Source of the DNA: Sepioteuthis lessoniana
Taxonomy: Eukaryota; Mollusca; Cephalopoda; Myopsida; Loliginidae
Reading direction: 5' to 3'
DNA length: 64,000 nucleotides
Assembly (NCBI GenBank): GCA_963585895.1
Contig: OY757904.1
Span: 7,172,630-7,236,629, forward strand
Shown: piece after piece, positions 11,906 to 23,754 of the stretch
Layout: every line of letters begins with the position of its first letter
How positions within the stretch are numbered: position 1 is the stretch's first letter
Made by a program: the position numbers and the translations under genes
Notes under the pieces: model-generated
The model's input: the letters and a program-made list of their open reading frames with translations, nothing else
Told to the model about the DNA's origin: nothing
Database searches by the model: none

Positions 11906-11950
11906 CAAGGTATTATTATTATTATTATTATTATGATGATGATGGTGGTG
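11906..11950. repeat. (ATT)n/(GAT)n microsatellite beside LINE remnant
   Basis: ATT units pass into GAT and GGT units. It lies at the internal end of the LINE family B fragment, where the 63641-64000 copy also has an ATC array. Confidence 0.8.
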
Positions 11951-12346
11951 GTAATGATGTTAAAAAAACAGCACACATACAAAATTATGACCCGAACCAC
12001 ATCACAAACGTATTCTACCATAAGCATATGTATGCAAACCACAAAGAAGATGAAATGACTTCAGAAAAACTACAAAATATTCAAAATCTTTTTACATTTG
12101 AGTCAGAAAGCATCGCATGAACTAAAAGAAAAGGTTTTTATTAGAATCTACCGGAAAAGTAACATATTGATTTTTGTCATTGAAAAGGACCAATGATGGT
12201 TGAAAATTTTGCATAATTTTGATATAAAAGTGAATCAAACTTGGAAAATCTTGTCAGAGGAAAAAAATCAATAAAGTATTGCTTAAAAGAATCTTGTCTT
12301 TGCTTTTTTAACGAGACGTACTGAAATGAAAGAGTGCTTCCTAAAT

Positions 12347-12353
<7 letters not shown>

Positions 12354-12398
<45 letters not shown>
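12354..12398. repeat. (TA)n microsatellite
   Basis: Uninterrupted TA dinucleotides over about 45 bases. Confidence 0.95.
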
Positions 12399-12399
<1 letters not shown>

Positions 12400-12499
12400 C
12401 TTTGAATCATGATAGACCCTTGGTAACTCATCATAAAGGCTTCTTTTGGGAGTCAATACCAAGTTGGTTTCCCCATTTTCTTGCTGGTTTTGAATTTTG

Positions 12500-12640
12500 A
12501 GTTTTCTTTTACAGGTTGCCTTTAAAGAGTCCAGTCTGTCCTACCATTTACCCATAGCTTGTGGCTGGGGTGGGGGAAACAGAGGAATTCATGCATTTCT
12601 TAAGGGCAGTGGCGCGAGATGAAACGCAAACAGTTCGCTG
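12500..12640 (-). repeat. SINE family A, internal fragment
   Basis: Carries the reverse complement of the middle of family A: CAGTCTGTCCTACCATTTAC, a CATGCATTTCTTAAGG block and GAGATGAAACGCAAACAG. The tRNA head is missing or too diverged to see. Confidence 0.5.
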
Positions 12641-12656
12641 ACAATAATCATTATGC

Positions 12657-12747
<91 letters not shown>
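12657..12747. repeat. Compound (CA)n-(TA)n microsatellite
   Basis: About 63 bases of CA pass directly into 28 bases of TA. Confidence 0.95.
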
Positions 12748-12750
<3 letters not shown>

Positions 12751-13552
12751 GCTTGTGCCATGAGTAATTACACTGGGTAGGCAGTCGGTTGAACTTTAGA
12801 AAGAAAATTGTAAACAAAAACTTATCACGATGGGAAAATGTTAAATAGTGGAAAGAAAAGTTTTAGATAAAAAACTTCACAAAATCAAAATGTGAATTTC
12901 CTTTTTTATATGTTCGTATACACGTGTGTTAAAATAGACGTGCATATTCCTTACTTGACACTGCGAACGCAAGGTGACTGAAGCGAAGGCAAAATTATTT
13001 CTGCTTTTATCACTTGCTATTAAATATAACTTGTTGCAGACGCCCGTGACCCTTGGAAATAGACATCTTGACGTTTGTTATAGTAAATTGAGGTTGAAAG
13101 TTACCGAAGAATTATGCCTTTCTAAGATTTACAAAAGAAAGAATTGCCAAATTATTCGTTGAATTTAGCGTACTAAGTTGAAAATAATGAATTGGAAATA
13201 TTTAATTTTTTAAAATGAATAATTAACCTTTACAATCTAATAAGAGTAGATCCGTCATAATTTACCAACTGTTTAGGTAGGTAAAGAGAATCTAAAAAAC
13301 GTCGTAAATTTTAAGTCTTTTTGAACATACTTTAGTCGTTATGAGACATATAGCTGTGGTTTGTCAACTGGAGAAAGTTAATGTTGAATTGTTTTCAAAT
13401 CGATCATTTTCGTTTAGAAGGCCATAATTTACAGTTTATCTTATGACTTCATTAAATTTCTATAAAAATTTTCCTTATTCGTCGTTGGTAAGATTGGTGT
13501 TAATTTTATCAATAGTAATACTCCTAATTTTATTTTTCACATAATGAGTTAA

Positions 13553-13812
13553 TATTTACCAAACCCTTCTGTCACAGACAGGATGCGATAGAAGGTAATT
13601 TTTTTGGCGGAGTACTGATAATTTGAATTCAGAGTTTTTTTTCCTCCTAGACCAGTTGCTGTTGACAAAAGAGTCTATCTGTCCTCAGAGAAAAGATTGG
13701 CTCATGCCTTTCCTAAAGGTATTAGCGCGAAGTGAAATACAAACTGCCTTGTCCAGGAGTTGAAATTAGGTCGCCGAGTCCATTCCCCACGACGATAGTC
13801 GTTACACCACGT
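13553..13812 (-). repeat. SINE family A, near full length
   Basis: Reverse complement of family A from the tail (TATTTACCAAACCCTTCTGT, CAGGATGCGATAGAAGG) to the tRNA-like head (CACGACGATAGTCGTTACAC). The B-box region reads TTGAAATTAGG and is degenerate. No clear target-site duplication. Confidence 0.8.
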
Positions 13813-15180
13813 TATGAATGCAAACATTGATTATTATTATTACTATTTGTTCATCAAAACTGTTCGTCGATTTATTATACCTACTTCAATGGTCAAAGAT
13901 CGTATTAACTAATAATGTTGTTACAAAAAAAATGAGGAGAAACTAATCAAACAAAATTCTTCTCTTCTTTCACTGTTTCCTATATCCTGCTTGAAATAAA
14001 AATTGCTCAATTTTATATCCGTTTCCCTGGTCAATGAACTTGTCATTGTTTAATGATCATGAAATTTCGTTCTTGTATTTTTCAGAAAAGTTGGGTAAAC
14101 ATTAAAAATATCTTAAAAATAATAAGATTGATAAAAATAATTTGATTAAATGTGAGAATAGAAAATGAATTCTATTTATATAGTCAGAAGCCATAAAATT
14201 GGAAGACGAATCAACATTTGAACTATATTCTTTTTTGGATTCAGAAATTTTTATTGGGGATATTTATTCAGTGTATGCCAAAAAGAAATGATGGCATTAA
14301 ACAAGAGTTAATGACAATTTGTGTTGTTTAATCGAAAGAAAAATTTACTTTCAGACTCGGAAAATATCTCTCTTACTTATGAAATCCATCATATGACAAA
14401 AGATCTAAGTAAATGCTATATCGTCTGATTAAGGCCTTTACGAATACACCTACCAGATATGTAGATGATCTTGATTGGCCATCTGGAATAATCCTTTTTA
14501 ATTGGTTAAATGGCAGAGTTTGTTCTAAAGAACGTTTCAATACTATATTTTTGAAATGAACTTGACTTACTGGACGGCATCTTGCTGATTTAATGACTGA
14601 CTCAAGCTGTCAAATTCTTTTCAATGACAGAGCAAAAAATGATGAAAAAGTTTAGCAAACAAAAGCTGTAAAAAGACATAATAAAATCAAGAAATAATGT
14701 GTAATGGCAAAAGCATGGTGAAGTCCAAAGCAAATATGATTGCTAACGATTTTTCTTTCGCTTTGGATTGGGAGGTAATGATAAACATAAACAAATTATT
14801 ACATACCTGACGATTAACAGGAATAGAAAGACACAATTGATGGTAGAGGTTCGTTTGGAGATTAGACCACTCATTGGGAACATTTTCAACTTCTTTCTTC
14901 TTCAAGATATTTTTTAAAAATTTGGCACCTGTGTCAACTTCTCAATGTCTCTGCCAATTGACAAAAGAGAAAAATTCAGATCTTGATTTTGTCTTCTCAA
15001 TGGAGTTAGTGAGTTACTCGTCTCCTCTTGCCAAAATCTTTTCCTTCTTGTAGGATTCCTGGCTTGGAATTTTCTCTTCTGATCTTGTCTGACTTGTTCA
15101 AGGGGTTCAGTTCGGTCGAGTAATGGACCTCAATCTACTGGCAACAAATTGTTACATGCTTTATACTAATTAATGAACAA
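13813..15180. other. AT-rich stretch, nothing recognised
   Basis: No coding similarity, RNA gene or known repeat family was recognised in this stretch. Confidence 0.45.
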
Positions 15181-15195
15181 CATAGTAAAAAAAAT

Positions 15196-15260
<65 letters not shown>

Positions 15261-15840
15261 ATACCTAAAATAACTCTGAAGCTCTCGAGATAGGGATATC
15301 TGGGATTATTGCCAAGGGGTTGGACAATGAGTTGTAGGAAGAGTTGGAAGAAGAAGAAGAAGAAGAAGAAGAAGAAGAAGAAGAAGAAGAAGAAGAAGAA
15401 GAAGAAGAAGAAGAAGAAGAAGAAGAAGAAGAGTCAGAATGCATCAGAAGCCCATTCACCGCCGAAACCAGCACCGTCACTGCTACGTATCCACTCTCAA
15501 ATATTTCTACCACCTTTGGAGAATTGCTTCATTCTCATCATCACAGGCGTCCAACCACCACACAGACTAGGAGGAGTGCACAAAAGCTGGGAGGGATACT
15601 GCATTGAATGGGGCAGGCTTAGCATGCGTAGCCACCGACGCACTCCAAGTTTCATAAAAGCGCGTCGAACCTCCGCCTACCCTAACTCTACCCATACTTT
15701 CGACTACTATGATCGTATAAGTTCTCTGTTTTTTCTTTTTTATATCTCCCCCCCCTTTTCTGCTGAGTTATTTCTCCCCCTTCACTCTCAAACTTTATCT
15801 CCTTTTTTATTTTTTTTTCCATTTTTCCTCACCTTAAGGA
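15196..15840. repeat. Purine/pyrimidine microsatellite cluster
   Basis: Three strand-biased tracts lie together: (GA)n at 15196-15258, (GAA)n at 15345-15431, and a pyrimidine-rich CT/T stretch at about 15720-15840. The long Glu, Lys and Ser frames across the GAA tract are microsatellite artefacts. Between the tracts, 15440-15720 is GC-richer unique sequence that I cannot assign. Confidence 0.9.
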
Positions 15841-15879
15841 ATAGGCATTTAAAAGAGTTTCTTTCTTTCTTTCTTTGAT

Positions 15880-16798
15880 GTTTTCTAAAAACCCTCGATT
15901 TTCAACAATGTATTACGGGAGAATAAATTCCAAAGATCGTGGTGGACCGACACTTTTAGGGACCCTTAAGTTTGAACTATTATAGGAAGGTTCACAATGT
16001 TAAAAACCTATTTTTATTCTATTTTTTGTATTGAATTGAACTATATTCCTAATATCATTTTTTAAATGTTTTTTTCTCATACAATAGACCAAAACTTTTT
16101 AAGCAATGTGGACTGAAATAATTTCAAGGATTTTCCTCTGGAATTAGGGGCTCTGAAATTTAAGCTTCATTGGTTTTATTATAGATCCACCCCTGATCAA
16201 AAACACATTCAACAAGAAACAAAATCAAAAATCCATTTATGTATAAATAGAAAGGCCCTTGATACAGAAAATAATGGACCAGTTTTTATTTTTTTTAATT
16301 ACAGGACCAAAAGTAATTCAGGTTAACAGTATATTAGAAATGATAAAACTGACATTTTCATATATTGATAAAGATTGTAATTATGTCGACCCACATCTTA
16401 AGTTTTATGTACTGCTAAGGGCATTGTATTAAAAGGAGATTTAAATAAAGTTCAGAAATATGAATCCAAGTTACCATCTGGTTTGTAGAATATAGATTAT
16501 AAGGACAAGTTGGAAGATTTGAGAGGTTGAACAGTAATCGAAATTTATGATAATCTGCGGTGATTTATTTGAAATACTTGAAATTATGTAGCCGACATAA
16601 TTTCAAATCAGTCAACCGGAATATATTCTTCACCAGAAGAAGCTAAAAAGTCCGAAGAGGTCATAAATTATTAAAGTAAACAAATGTAAATTAAATATCA
16701 TATATGGATTGTAAGTCGGTGGAATATTTTGGAATATTATCTAGTTATTTCTCTCGCTTGATTTAATTACTTTTAAGAAAAATTATGATAGGCATCGT
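15880..16798. other. AT-rich stretch, nothing recognised
   Basis: No coding similarity or repeat family was recognised. Confidence 0.45.
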
Positions 16799-16800
16799 AT

Positions 16801-17078
16801 GTATTTACCAAACTCCTTTGTCACAGGCAGGATGTGACACAAGGTCAATTTCTAAACGGAGTAAACCGGTTTTAAGTTCAGAATTTTCTTTCTCTTAGAC
16901 TGATTACCTTACCAAAAAACCAGTCTGCCCAACTATTTACCAAAAGATAGGGGAGAACCGATAGATTCATGCCTTTCTGAATGGCATTATCATGGAGTGA
17001 AACGCCCACAACCCCGTTCAAGATTAGAACTCGAATTGCCATTTCACTTCCTACGACAATAACCGTTTCACTATTAGT
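16801..17078 (-). repeat. SINE family A, near full length
   Basis: Reverse complement of family A: TTTACCAAACTCCTTTGTCA at the tail end, CAGGATGTGACACAAGGTCA, CATGCCTTTCTGAATGGCAT, then the head region with CCTACGACAATAACCGTTTC. Confidence 0.82.
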
Positions 17079-17079
17079 T

Positions 17080-17986
17080 TTAAAATTCATATAAAACGGA
17101 TTTTTGTATTTGATGAATATACATTTTTGTATCATGTATAATACGCATACTCACTTTTAAGTTAAGTGAGCAAATACTGAGTCTTTCCTGAAAAGACGTT
17201 TTTACATAAACTATAGTTTATAAATAAAGCTTCTCAGAGGCAGTTACTTAGAAACTGAATAAAGCAAAGAACAAATTAATTTAAATAGGAAAATTGTTCC
17301 CCATTCAATTCTTATAATTTTATTGTCGTGTGTTGTTCAAATTAAATTGTTTTGGTCTTTTACGTTTGAACATGTTCTTGTTTATCCTTCTTTCAAAGAA
17401 ATGGATTGCAGCAAATAATAAGCAGCAAAGATTTAGACCATAAAAGATCCAAGTTTATGATTGATCTTAACAACTTCAAAATTCTTCAACGTATTCTGTT
17501 TATCATAACGAGTAAGATTGAGATTTTAAATTGTTATTGCCATTATTTATCTAAGAAAATGCATGAATGTTGAACTTGAAGAGAATCATAAACTTTTTTA
17601 TTGCCAAGTCCGCAAAAGCATATACCGTAATAGTTCATAAAATGCAAAATCTGTTTGACTCATCTGTTTGTTTATTTTATTTATAATTCATTTCAGCATT
17701 AACTTTTTATCACGATAAACGAAAGACTCTTCTCTGTTACAATATTAAACGACATTTTGTTACGGATTCGTTACGTTAAATTTACTAAATTCCAGCTACC
17801 CTCGTAGCCGGTAAATGAAATTAATTTTTGAAAACAATTGCTATTTCAAGCCTTTCTATTATTTGAATTTCAACCTGAAAAATATAACTCATGCAATTGG
17901 TCGATGTCAATGTTTTTGGTTAAAATAAGATCTTTAAAATCTGACTTATCCACCTGAATATAAGGCATATCTATCTGTATCTAGAG
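17080..17986. other. AT-rich stretch, nothing recognised
   Basis: No coding similarity or repeat family was recognised before the left end of the Tc1-like element. Confidence 0.45.
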
Positions 17987-18296
17987 TATCATGTAAAAGT
18001 CTTCGGCTACTTTAAATTCTTCGATATTTCTACTGATTGCCAATTTATAAGTAGACGTTTATCATTGCATTTTTTTACAGATGAAGCATTGTCTCTTTTG
18101 GAGTCATTTCCAAATTTAAGCATTATATTTTGTAACAGGGGTCCTGAATGAGAGCGGAAGATTAAGACCATGTAAAATGTTCCACCGCTTATATGCAGAT
18201 ATTTTTTCGCAACAGCACCGATTTTTTCTTAAATATAATGAAAATTTTTACATCTAAAATCTTGGAAAAAACTTGAACACATTAATAACGCAACTC

Positions 18297-19152
18297 CTCG
18301 GTTTTCTGGGGGTCCACCTGGCGTTTACGCCGGGTAGGTATTATTAATTTGAATCGCCTGGTCCCAGAGGCCCTTCTCTCAGGCAATATCTGCTTTGCGT
18401 CTGAGGTGCCTCAGTATGGGGAATGCCGGAGGGACCAAACACTTTTTTGACGGCCGTGCATGAGTTTCGATTCGTACATGCCTCTCCCTCACGATAAAAT
18501 GACCTTGTGTCATATATCGGCTTGGAGGAAAGTCGGTTAAATCCAATCTTGTCGAAAATTTTGATTTGATAACACGAAATTGTCCCGCACACGATTTTCT
18601 AATCTGCTTGGCGTCCGCGCCAGGTGGGTGTTATTGGGCGGAATCGCTTGGTCCCAGGGGATCTTTCCTTCAATTAATAACTTTGCAAGGTTGAGTTCAT
18701 AGCCTGAGGAGAATGCCGAAGAGACTAAGCATTTTCTGGTTTAGCTGCACCTGAGTCTCGATTTGTGTGTGGCTTCCTACTATAAAACGACTTTGTGTCA
18801 TATACTGGCTTGTTGGGAAGTCAGTTAAAATAGCCATCATGTCGAAAATTTTGCTTTGATGACACTGGCTTGTACCGTTCCTAGTTTTCTGGGAATTTGC
18901 CTGATTTTCGTGCCAGATGAGTGTTATAGGGCAGAATCGCCTTGTCTCAGGGAGCCTTCCACACAGGCTCTACCTGTTTTGTTGGGTTGAGTTTGTTGTT
19001 CGGCTCCTGAGGCAACCCAATTGGGGAATGCCAACGGGATCAAGCATATTTTTAGTCTAAATGCACATGTATCTCATTTTGTACGTGCTTCCCACAATAA
19101 AATGACCTTGTGTTATATATGAGCTTGGTGGAAAGTTGGTTAAATGGCCATC
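18297..19152 (+). repeat. Three tandem units of about 290 bp in the Tc1 leader
   Basis: Units begin near 18297, 18595 and 18888. Each has the order TTTTCTG..., a GCC(G/A)G(G/A)T(A/G)GGT-type segment, GAATCGC(C/T)TGGTC, GAATGCC, TAAAA(T/C)GAC(C/T)TTGTGT, and ends with ATGTCGAAAATTTT or ATGGCGAAATTTTC. The third unit runs without a break into the transposase reading frame at that ATG, so the array is a multiplied leader of the transposon. Units are clearly diverged from one another, so the triplication is old. Confidence 0.75.
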
Positions 19153-20080
19153 ATGGCGAAATTTTCCAAAGAAATGAAGAGGAAGTTTGTGAAGAGTCAA
19201 CGAACAATCGCGAAGTGGGATCTCAGAAATCCTCTCGAATTTTCAAGGTAATGGAAGTGGTTCGGATCGAACAAGATGTGGTTGCTCTCGAAAGCGGCAG
19301 CACAGGATGGTACCGAAACTGATTTGGAGAACAAAAGGTCAGTCAAAGAAGATTGCAAAAAAAGTGAAGGATGTGTGTAATTTGACCGATTTGGTGACAC
19401 AAAGCGCACTCATCAAGAAATATGAACTGAATGGGTGGATTGCAGCTTTAACCAAAAAGCATTTGAAGGGAAGATTAAGTCAATTAGAGAAGTATGAAGA
19501 TGCTTGGAATAAGATCATATTCAGCGATGAAACTTAGATGGGGCTGCGTTCTAATGAGCAAGAATTTGTCAGAAGATCTCCAGGAAAGCAAAACGACCCT
19601 CGTTACACGACGAAATCAGTAAAGTTTAGGGATAAGAGTTTGATACTTTGGTGACACGTAAAAAGTTATGGTTTACGAAAGTTGGGTAAAATTGACGGTA
19701 ACTTGAATAGTACCAAATACATCCAGTGGTTGATGGACGACTTGACTTGGATGAAGGCGAGATTTTTTGGCAACTAGGAAGTCCATGCCACAAGTCACGA
19801 GCAAAGCAGTTGGGTTTATCAAATGAAGGTGTTAAAGTATTGAAAGATTGGCCAGTTCAGAGTCCTGGCTTAAATATCACCGAAAAAAATCTGAACAGAA
19901 CTAAGGAGAAGGCTTCGTTAGAAGAATCCGAGCAATTTTGAAGTTTTATCAGAGCTTAGCCACCGAGAAAGACATCTCATACCTGTGAAGATATAAAGGA
20001 TTTGTACACATCTCTTTCTAGGCTCATTGAAGCAGTTATTCAAACTAAGGGAAGTCACACGAAATATCAACAATATACAG
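19153..20080 (+). pseudogene. Tc1-like transposase pseudogene
   Basis: Starting at ATGGCGAAA, frames interrupted by stops and shifts give Tc1-like blocks in the right order: a basic helix-turn-helix-like N-terminus; IIFSDET at about 19517-19537 holding the first catalytic Asp; GSPCHKSR at about 19780-19800, where the QDN-type motif should hold the second Asp but reads QLG; DWPVQSPGLN at about 19850-19875, where the usual SPDLN Asp is Gly; and a C-terminal AVIQTKGSHTKYQ at about 20030-20070. In-frame stops occur, for example directly after FSDET. Two of three catalytic acids are lost, so it cannot transpose. Confidence 0.8.
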
Positions 20081-20112
20081 CAAGTTCTTGAAATGAATGT
20101 TATGTAATATAT

Positions 20113-20675
20113 TTTTGGGGGCCGTAGAATATACCGACTGCACCTCTGCAGAAGGGGTAAGACCCCTCCCCCAACGAGTGTCCTAAATATGACACTAAAC
20201 AATCTGATGATTTGGCTCCAGTAATGCTGGAGATTTGGGGAATGCAGAATACCCCTTCATTGCCATTGCTTCTAGGTCCACTTTGCCCCGGTGTGGAAGT
20301 ACCAGATAGGGTCCTATCTACTGGTAAAATAGAACTGTTTGACATTTAAAATGAGAGCAAGCAAAGGACTTATGCTAAATTGAATTGTCAGAAATAGAAC
20401 AGTTTAATAATTTAAGTGCATGTAAACAAATAACTGATATTTAATTGAACTGTTGGTGATACATACCAATACTTGGAACCATTAAACTTTGTTGACTTAT
20501 GCTAAATTGAATTGTTAGAAATAGAACTATTTGATCATTTAACTGTGTGTATCTACAAAATGTATTTACAAATCATAGATTTTTTATATATGTAAAAACA
20601 GGATTTGGCATTAAATAATCAACAATGGTTGATATGCCATAAAACCAAACCAAACCAAACCAAAACAAACCTAAT
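20113..20675 (+). repeat. AAACC retroposon nested in Tc1 element
   Basis: Begins in GGCCGTAGAATATACCGACT, carries the GCAGAAGGGGTAAGACCCCT, GTGTCCTAAATATGACACTA and AATGCAGAATACCCCTTCAT blocks, an AT-rich middle of AAATTGAATTGTTAGAAATA units, the terminal hairpin TGGCAT...ATGCCA, and the tail AAACCAAACCAAACC. It interrupts the Tc1 element between the transposase C-terminus and the right inverted repeat, so it is the younger insertion. Here the hairpin has shifted register to a TCAAC/GTTGA stem. Confidence 0.85.
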
Positions 20676-20945
20676 AAACTTTAATTATGGAAATTCCTCG
20701 GTTTTGAAACACTGTATCTGAATTAGTTCATGTGAGGTGGCTAAAAGCTTTTGCACAGCCATTTTCGGGGGTGGTCTCACATCTTTTTCCCGCATTCAGA
20801 ACTCTTGTTATAAAACTTATGCTTAGGTATGGAAATGACTCCAACAGGGTTTATACTTTATCTGTAAAAAACGAAATTTCCACTTATCAGTTGGCAATTA
20901 ATAGAAATTTATAATAGTTTAGTGTCCGAAGACTTTTGCATATTA

Positions 20946-21940
20946 CTGTCTATAGAAACTAATCTTGGGGTTTTATTTTTATTTCAAATTCTTTTCTTTT
21001 CGGTTGGATGAAATTCAACTTTTAAAACTTGTGAGCTCTTCAATGAAATTCAAAGCTTCTGAAAATTTGATAATTCCAGTTCCAAAATCGAAAAAAACCC
21101 GGAAATTTTTTTATTAATAAGGTTAGAAACCGTATACAACCAACCTGAGGTTGACGTCTTGTAGTGTTCTAAAATTTAAAGAGAGATTATTTATTGACTG
21201 ATATAATCTTTTGGAGACATTAGAAAAGAATTTGATTTGAGATGAAAAATCACAAAGATATTCAAGATGCTTAGTCTAGCCGTTGATCTCTCTATTTAAT
21301 GTATATGTGGTTATTATATAGAAATCCACATTCTATAAAGTGACGTTCCTAACTCACGAGAAGCTACCTGATGTATAGTACAGGTAATGGTGGCTGAGAG
21401 ACTATTCATAAACTCAGGTTATTATTAGTAGATTAAAAAAAGACTTTATGATTAGAGTTGCTGGGTGACGAAATACCGGGTTGAACAGTTTCATTTCTAC
21501 TAACTTGTCAAATATTTCGATAACTAACATGAAAGAATTTTAGTATTATTATTGGAAGGAGTGAGTCATATCTTTGTAAAAATAGCAGTAACTTTGATAA
21601 ATAACTATTTTTTCTCGTTGTTTTGCCTGCCTAACTTAGATGGAAATGATAAGATTTTTGCATTTTGCACCAATTTCTTCTTTCGTTTTGCTTAGTTTAA
21701 ATACAAAAGCAAATAATCTGGAATTATGTAAGCATTGATGAAGATTACTTATAAGACATAATCTCTTCTTTCTCATATTATTCTTGTCCCATATCCTTGC
21801 TCTTGTTGCTAAACCAGGTCATTTTGCTTCAATGCTTATGGCACTTAATCAAAGATTATATTTTTTGAAAAAATTCTTACTGTGTCTTGTGTAAATCCTG
21901 GCGTTATTTTCACCTTTACTACAGGCCAATTTCTTAAAGG
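20946..21940. other. AT-rich stretch, nothing recognised
   Basis: No coding similarity or repeat family was recognised. Confidence 0.45.
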
Positions 21941-21944
21941 GAAA

Positions 21945-22330
21945 CCCATTGCAGTGTCGTGATAAGGAAGCCAATCTTGCAGACCATTGATAATGAGTTC
22001 GATTATCACTAGATACCACATGCTTGTGGCCTTGTAGAAAATTTTAGCTGCACCTTTTTTAGGAATGCCTAATATGGTGTGATGACAAGCAGATAATTAA
22101 AAGTAAGTTCGATTTTCACTGGGTATTCGTACTTCTAACCTCATGCCCAAAATCTAAACTTAGCAAATGGTTAACATTAACCAATTCTTATTTTAATCAT
22201 CAAATCTTTAGTTTTTATTTTGTCAGCATTTTTTATGCACATAAATTTTTGATATTTGAACAGTCGCTTCTAGTCCAAGACATCGATCATAAGTTCGTTT
22301 TTTTCTTGATATCAGATGCATCAGGCATAT
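21945..22330 (+). repeat. SINE-like region with repeated B-box-like motifs (group C)
   Basis: GAGTTCGATTATCACTAGAT, AAGTTCGATTTTCACTGGGT and ATAAGTTCGTTTTTTTCTTG occur in order about 100-190 bases apart. Each resembles a Pol III B box and the group C piece at 120-225. This may be a tandem or clustered set of old tRNA-derived fragments. Confidence 0.3.
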
Positions 22331-22544
22331 AGCAGTGTGTTAAAAAGCATCGTGACTGAACATGTATTTACCAAAACTGAAGTGTCATGAAGATAGCGGA
22401 TTATACTGCTCTTGCTGTGTTTTGCAAAAAAAAAAAAAAGAAAAGAAAAAAGCACAACTGCAGATCAATATGTTTCAAGAAGAGCTTTATCATTATTTTT
22501 CAAATTTGGTACTGACTCTTCAAGATAGCCGACTAGATATCTAG

Positions 22545-22610
22545 ATGTGTTGGTTTCCTGGTGTTTTATAGCATATCAACCCCTATGGATTATTTAGTAC
22601 CAAACCCTGG

Positions 22611-22651
<41 letters not shown>

Positions 22652-23620
22652 TTGTAAGCAAATAGTTTATAGGTAACTTTATTTTCAAACGTGTTAGAGC
22701 TCATTTGTTTGTAGGCAAGCATTGAATACCTGCAATTCAATTTAATGTCAATCACTTGTTTGTACACAGTTAAATAGTTTCAAGTATTGATAACACTAAC
22801 AATTCTATTTACTATTAATCATTTGTTTGCAGACAGTCAAATGGTTTAAAGTATTACTAACATTAATAATTCTTAATGACGTTTCAAATTGACCTTTGAC
22901 AAGCCGGTTAGTTTGTGGATTTCAAAAAGAGGATGTGCAGCTGTGTTTTAAGGTAAGCAAGAACAGCGGAAATGCCACGTGAATTGCATAGGTGGGGCGC
23001 CGGAAGAAAGACTGTGTTGACGTCCGAAAAATATATAATAACGGAAGTTTTCAATTCCAGCGATCAGTCAGTGAAGTCAGCGGTCAGTCGGTGAGAACTC
23101 TCAGTCGGCAGAGTCATGCGGTTTTGGGTGCTAGCCTGGGGTGGGGTCGCCCTCGAGTTGAGAGCCGGTCCTGTATCAGTCTCTGGGAAAGAGGCACGAA
23201 GAAAAGCCCTCAGGAGATGTGCCTTCACCTGGTGTAAATCCTAGCAGTTCCAGACTGATTCAGATATCGCAACCAAGGGGTTCCCTGTTTATCCGTCTCT
23301 CTCTTTCTCTCTCTTTCTCTCTCTCTCATGCAACTATTTCGCCTCGAATTTCGAAAATAAAAAGAGGGTTTTTATATTTATATATAAGTGATATTGCTTT
23401 CTCATTCGAGTGTACAACAATAATTCTATTTGATATTAATCATTTGTATGCATACAGTAAAATGGTTTTAAGTATTACAAACCCTTGTAATTCTATTTAA
23501 AATCAATCAATTGTTTGCACACAGTTAGATAGTTTCAAGTATTACAAACACTAATAAGTCTTAATAATTCTATTCAATATTAATCATTTGTTTGAACACA
23601 GTTAAATGGTTTCAAAGATT
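22545..23620 (-). repeat. AAACC retroposon 3' part with expanded tandem array, interrupted
   Basis: At the left, TAGCATATCAACCCCTATGG is the minus-strand 3' hairpin of the family. Then come units of about 65-75 bases built on AATCATTTGTTTGCACACAG and GTTTCAAGTATTAC, seen at 22690-22870 and again at 23400-23620. A TA array occupies 22614-22648. The array is split by the insertion at 22873-23400. The GC-richer 5' region is absent, so the copy is 5'-truncated. Confidence 0.6.
22873..23400. mobile_element. GC-richer insertion inside the AAACC array, LTR-like
   Basis: About 530 bases interrupt the tandem array and differ in composition from it. It carries GGGGCGCCGG, GCGGTCAGTCGGTGAGAACT and a CT-rich tract. 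The style resembles the 42030-42400 block (GCGCCGG, GCGGTCAGTC), but I could not align them convincingly. A solo LTR is a reasonable guess. No target duplication can be separated from the array repeats. Confidence 0.35.
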
Positions 23621-23754
23621 GCTTTTTAATATTGTTAATTCTATTCCGATCGAAAACGAACAATTTGCCCATAGCGAAATTTTATCACTTTATTCCGTAA
23701 GTTGATCGGCTATGCACACAACTTCATTTAAATTTTGAAATTAAATAATTTTAG

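Larger units (their letters stand above)
17989..20943 (+). mobile_element. Tc1-like DNA transposon, complete but dead
   Basis: Terminal inverted repeats define the ends. The left arm from 17989 (ATGTAAAAGTCTTCGG) matches the reverse complement of the right arm ending at 20943 (CCGAAGACTTTTGCAT). Similarity continues inward for about 75 bases, including TTTCTA-TGATTGCCAA on the left against TTGGCAATTAATAGAAA on the right. TA dinucleotides lie just outside (17987-17988, 20944-20945), the known target of Tc1/mariner elements. Inside, in order, are a triplicated leader, a Tc1 transposase pseudogene, and a nested AAACC retroposon. At nearly 3 kb it is long for this superfamily; the leader array and the nested insert explain the excess. 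Confidence 0.8.

Noticed and set aside
15309-15878. Long frames coding poly-Lys, poly-Glu and poly-Ser
   Set aside because: They are produced by the GAA microsatellite; the flanking residues match no family.
20100-20345. Minus-strand 81-residue frame in the AAACC element
   Set aside because: Other copies are open in different frames, so the frame is not conserved and is not a gene.
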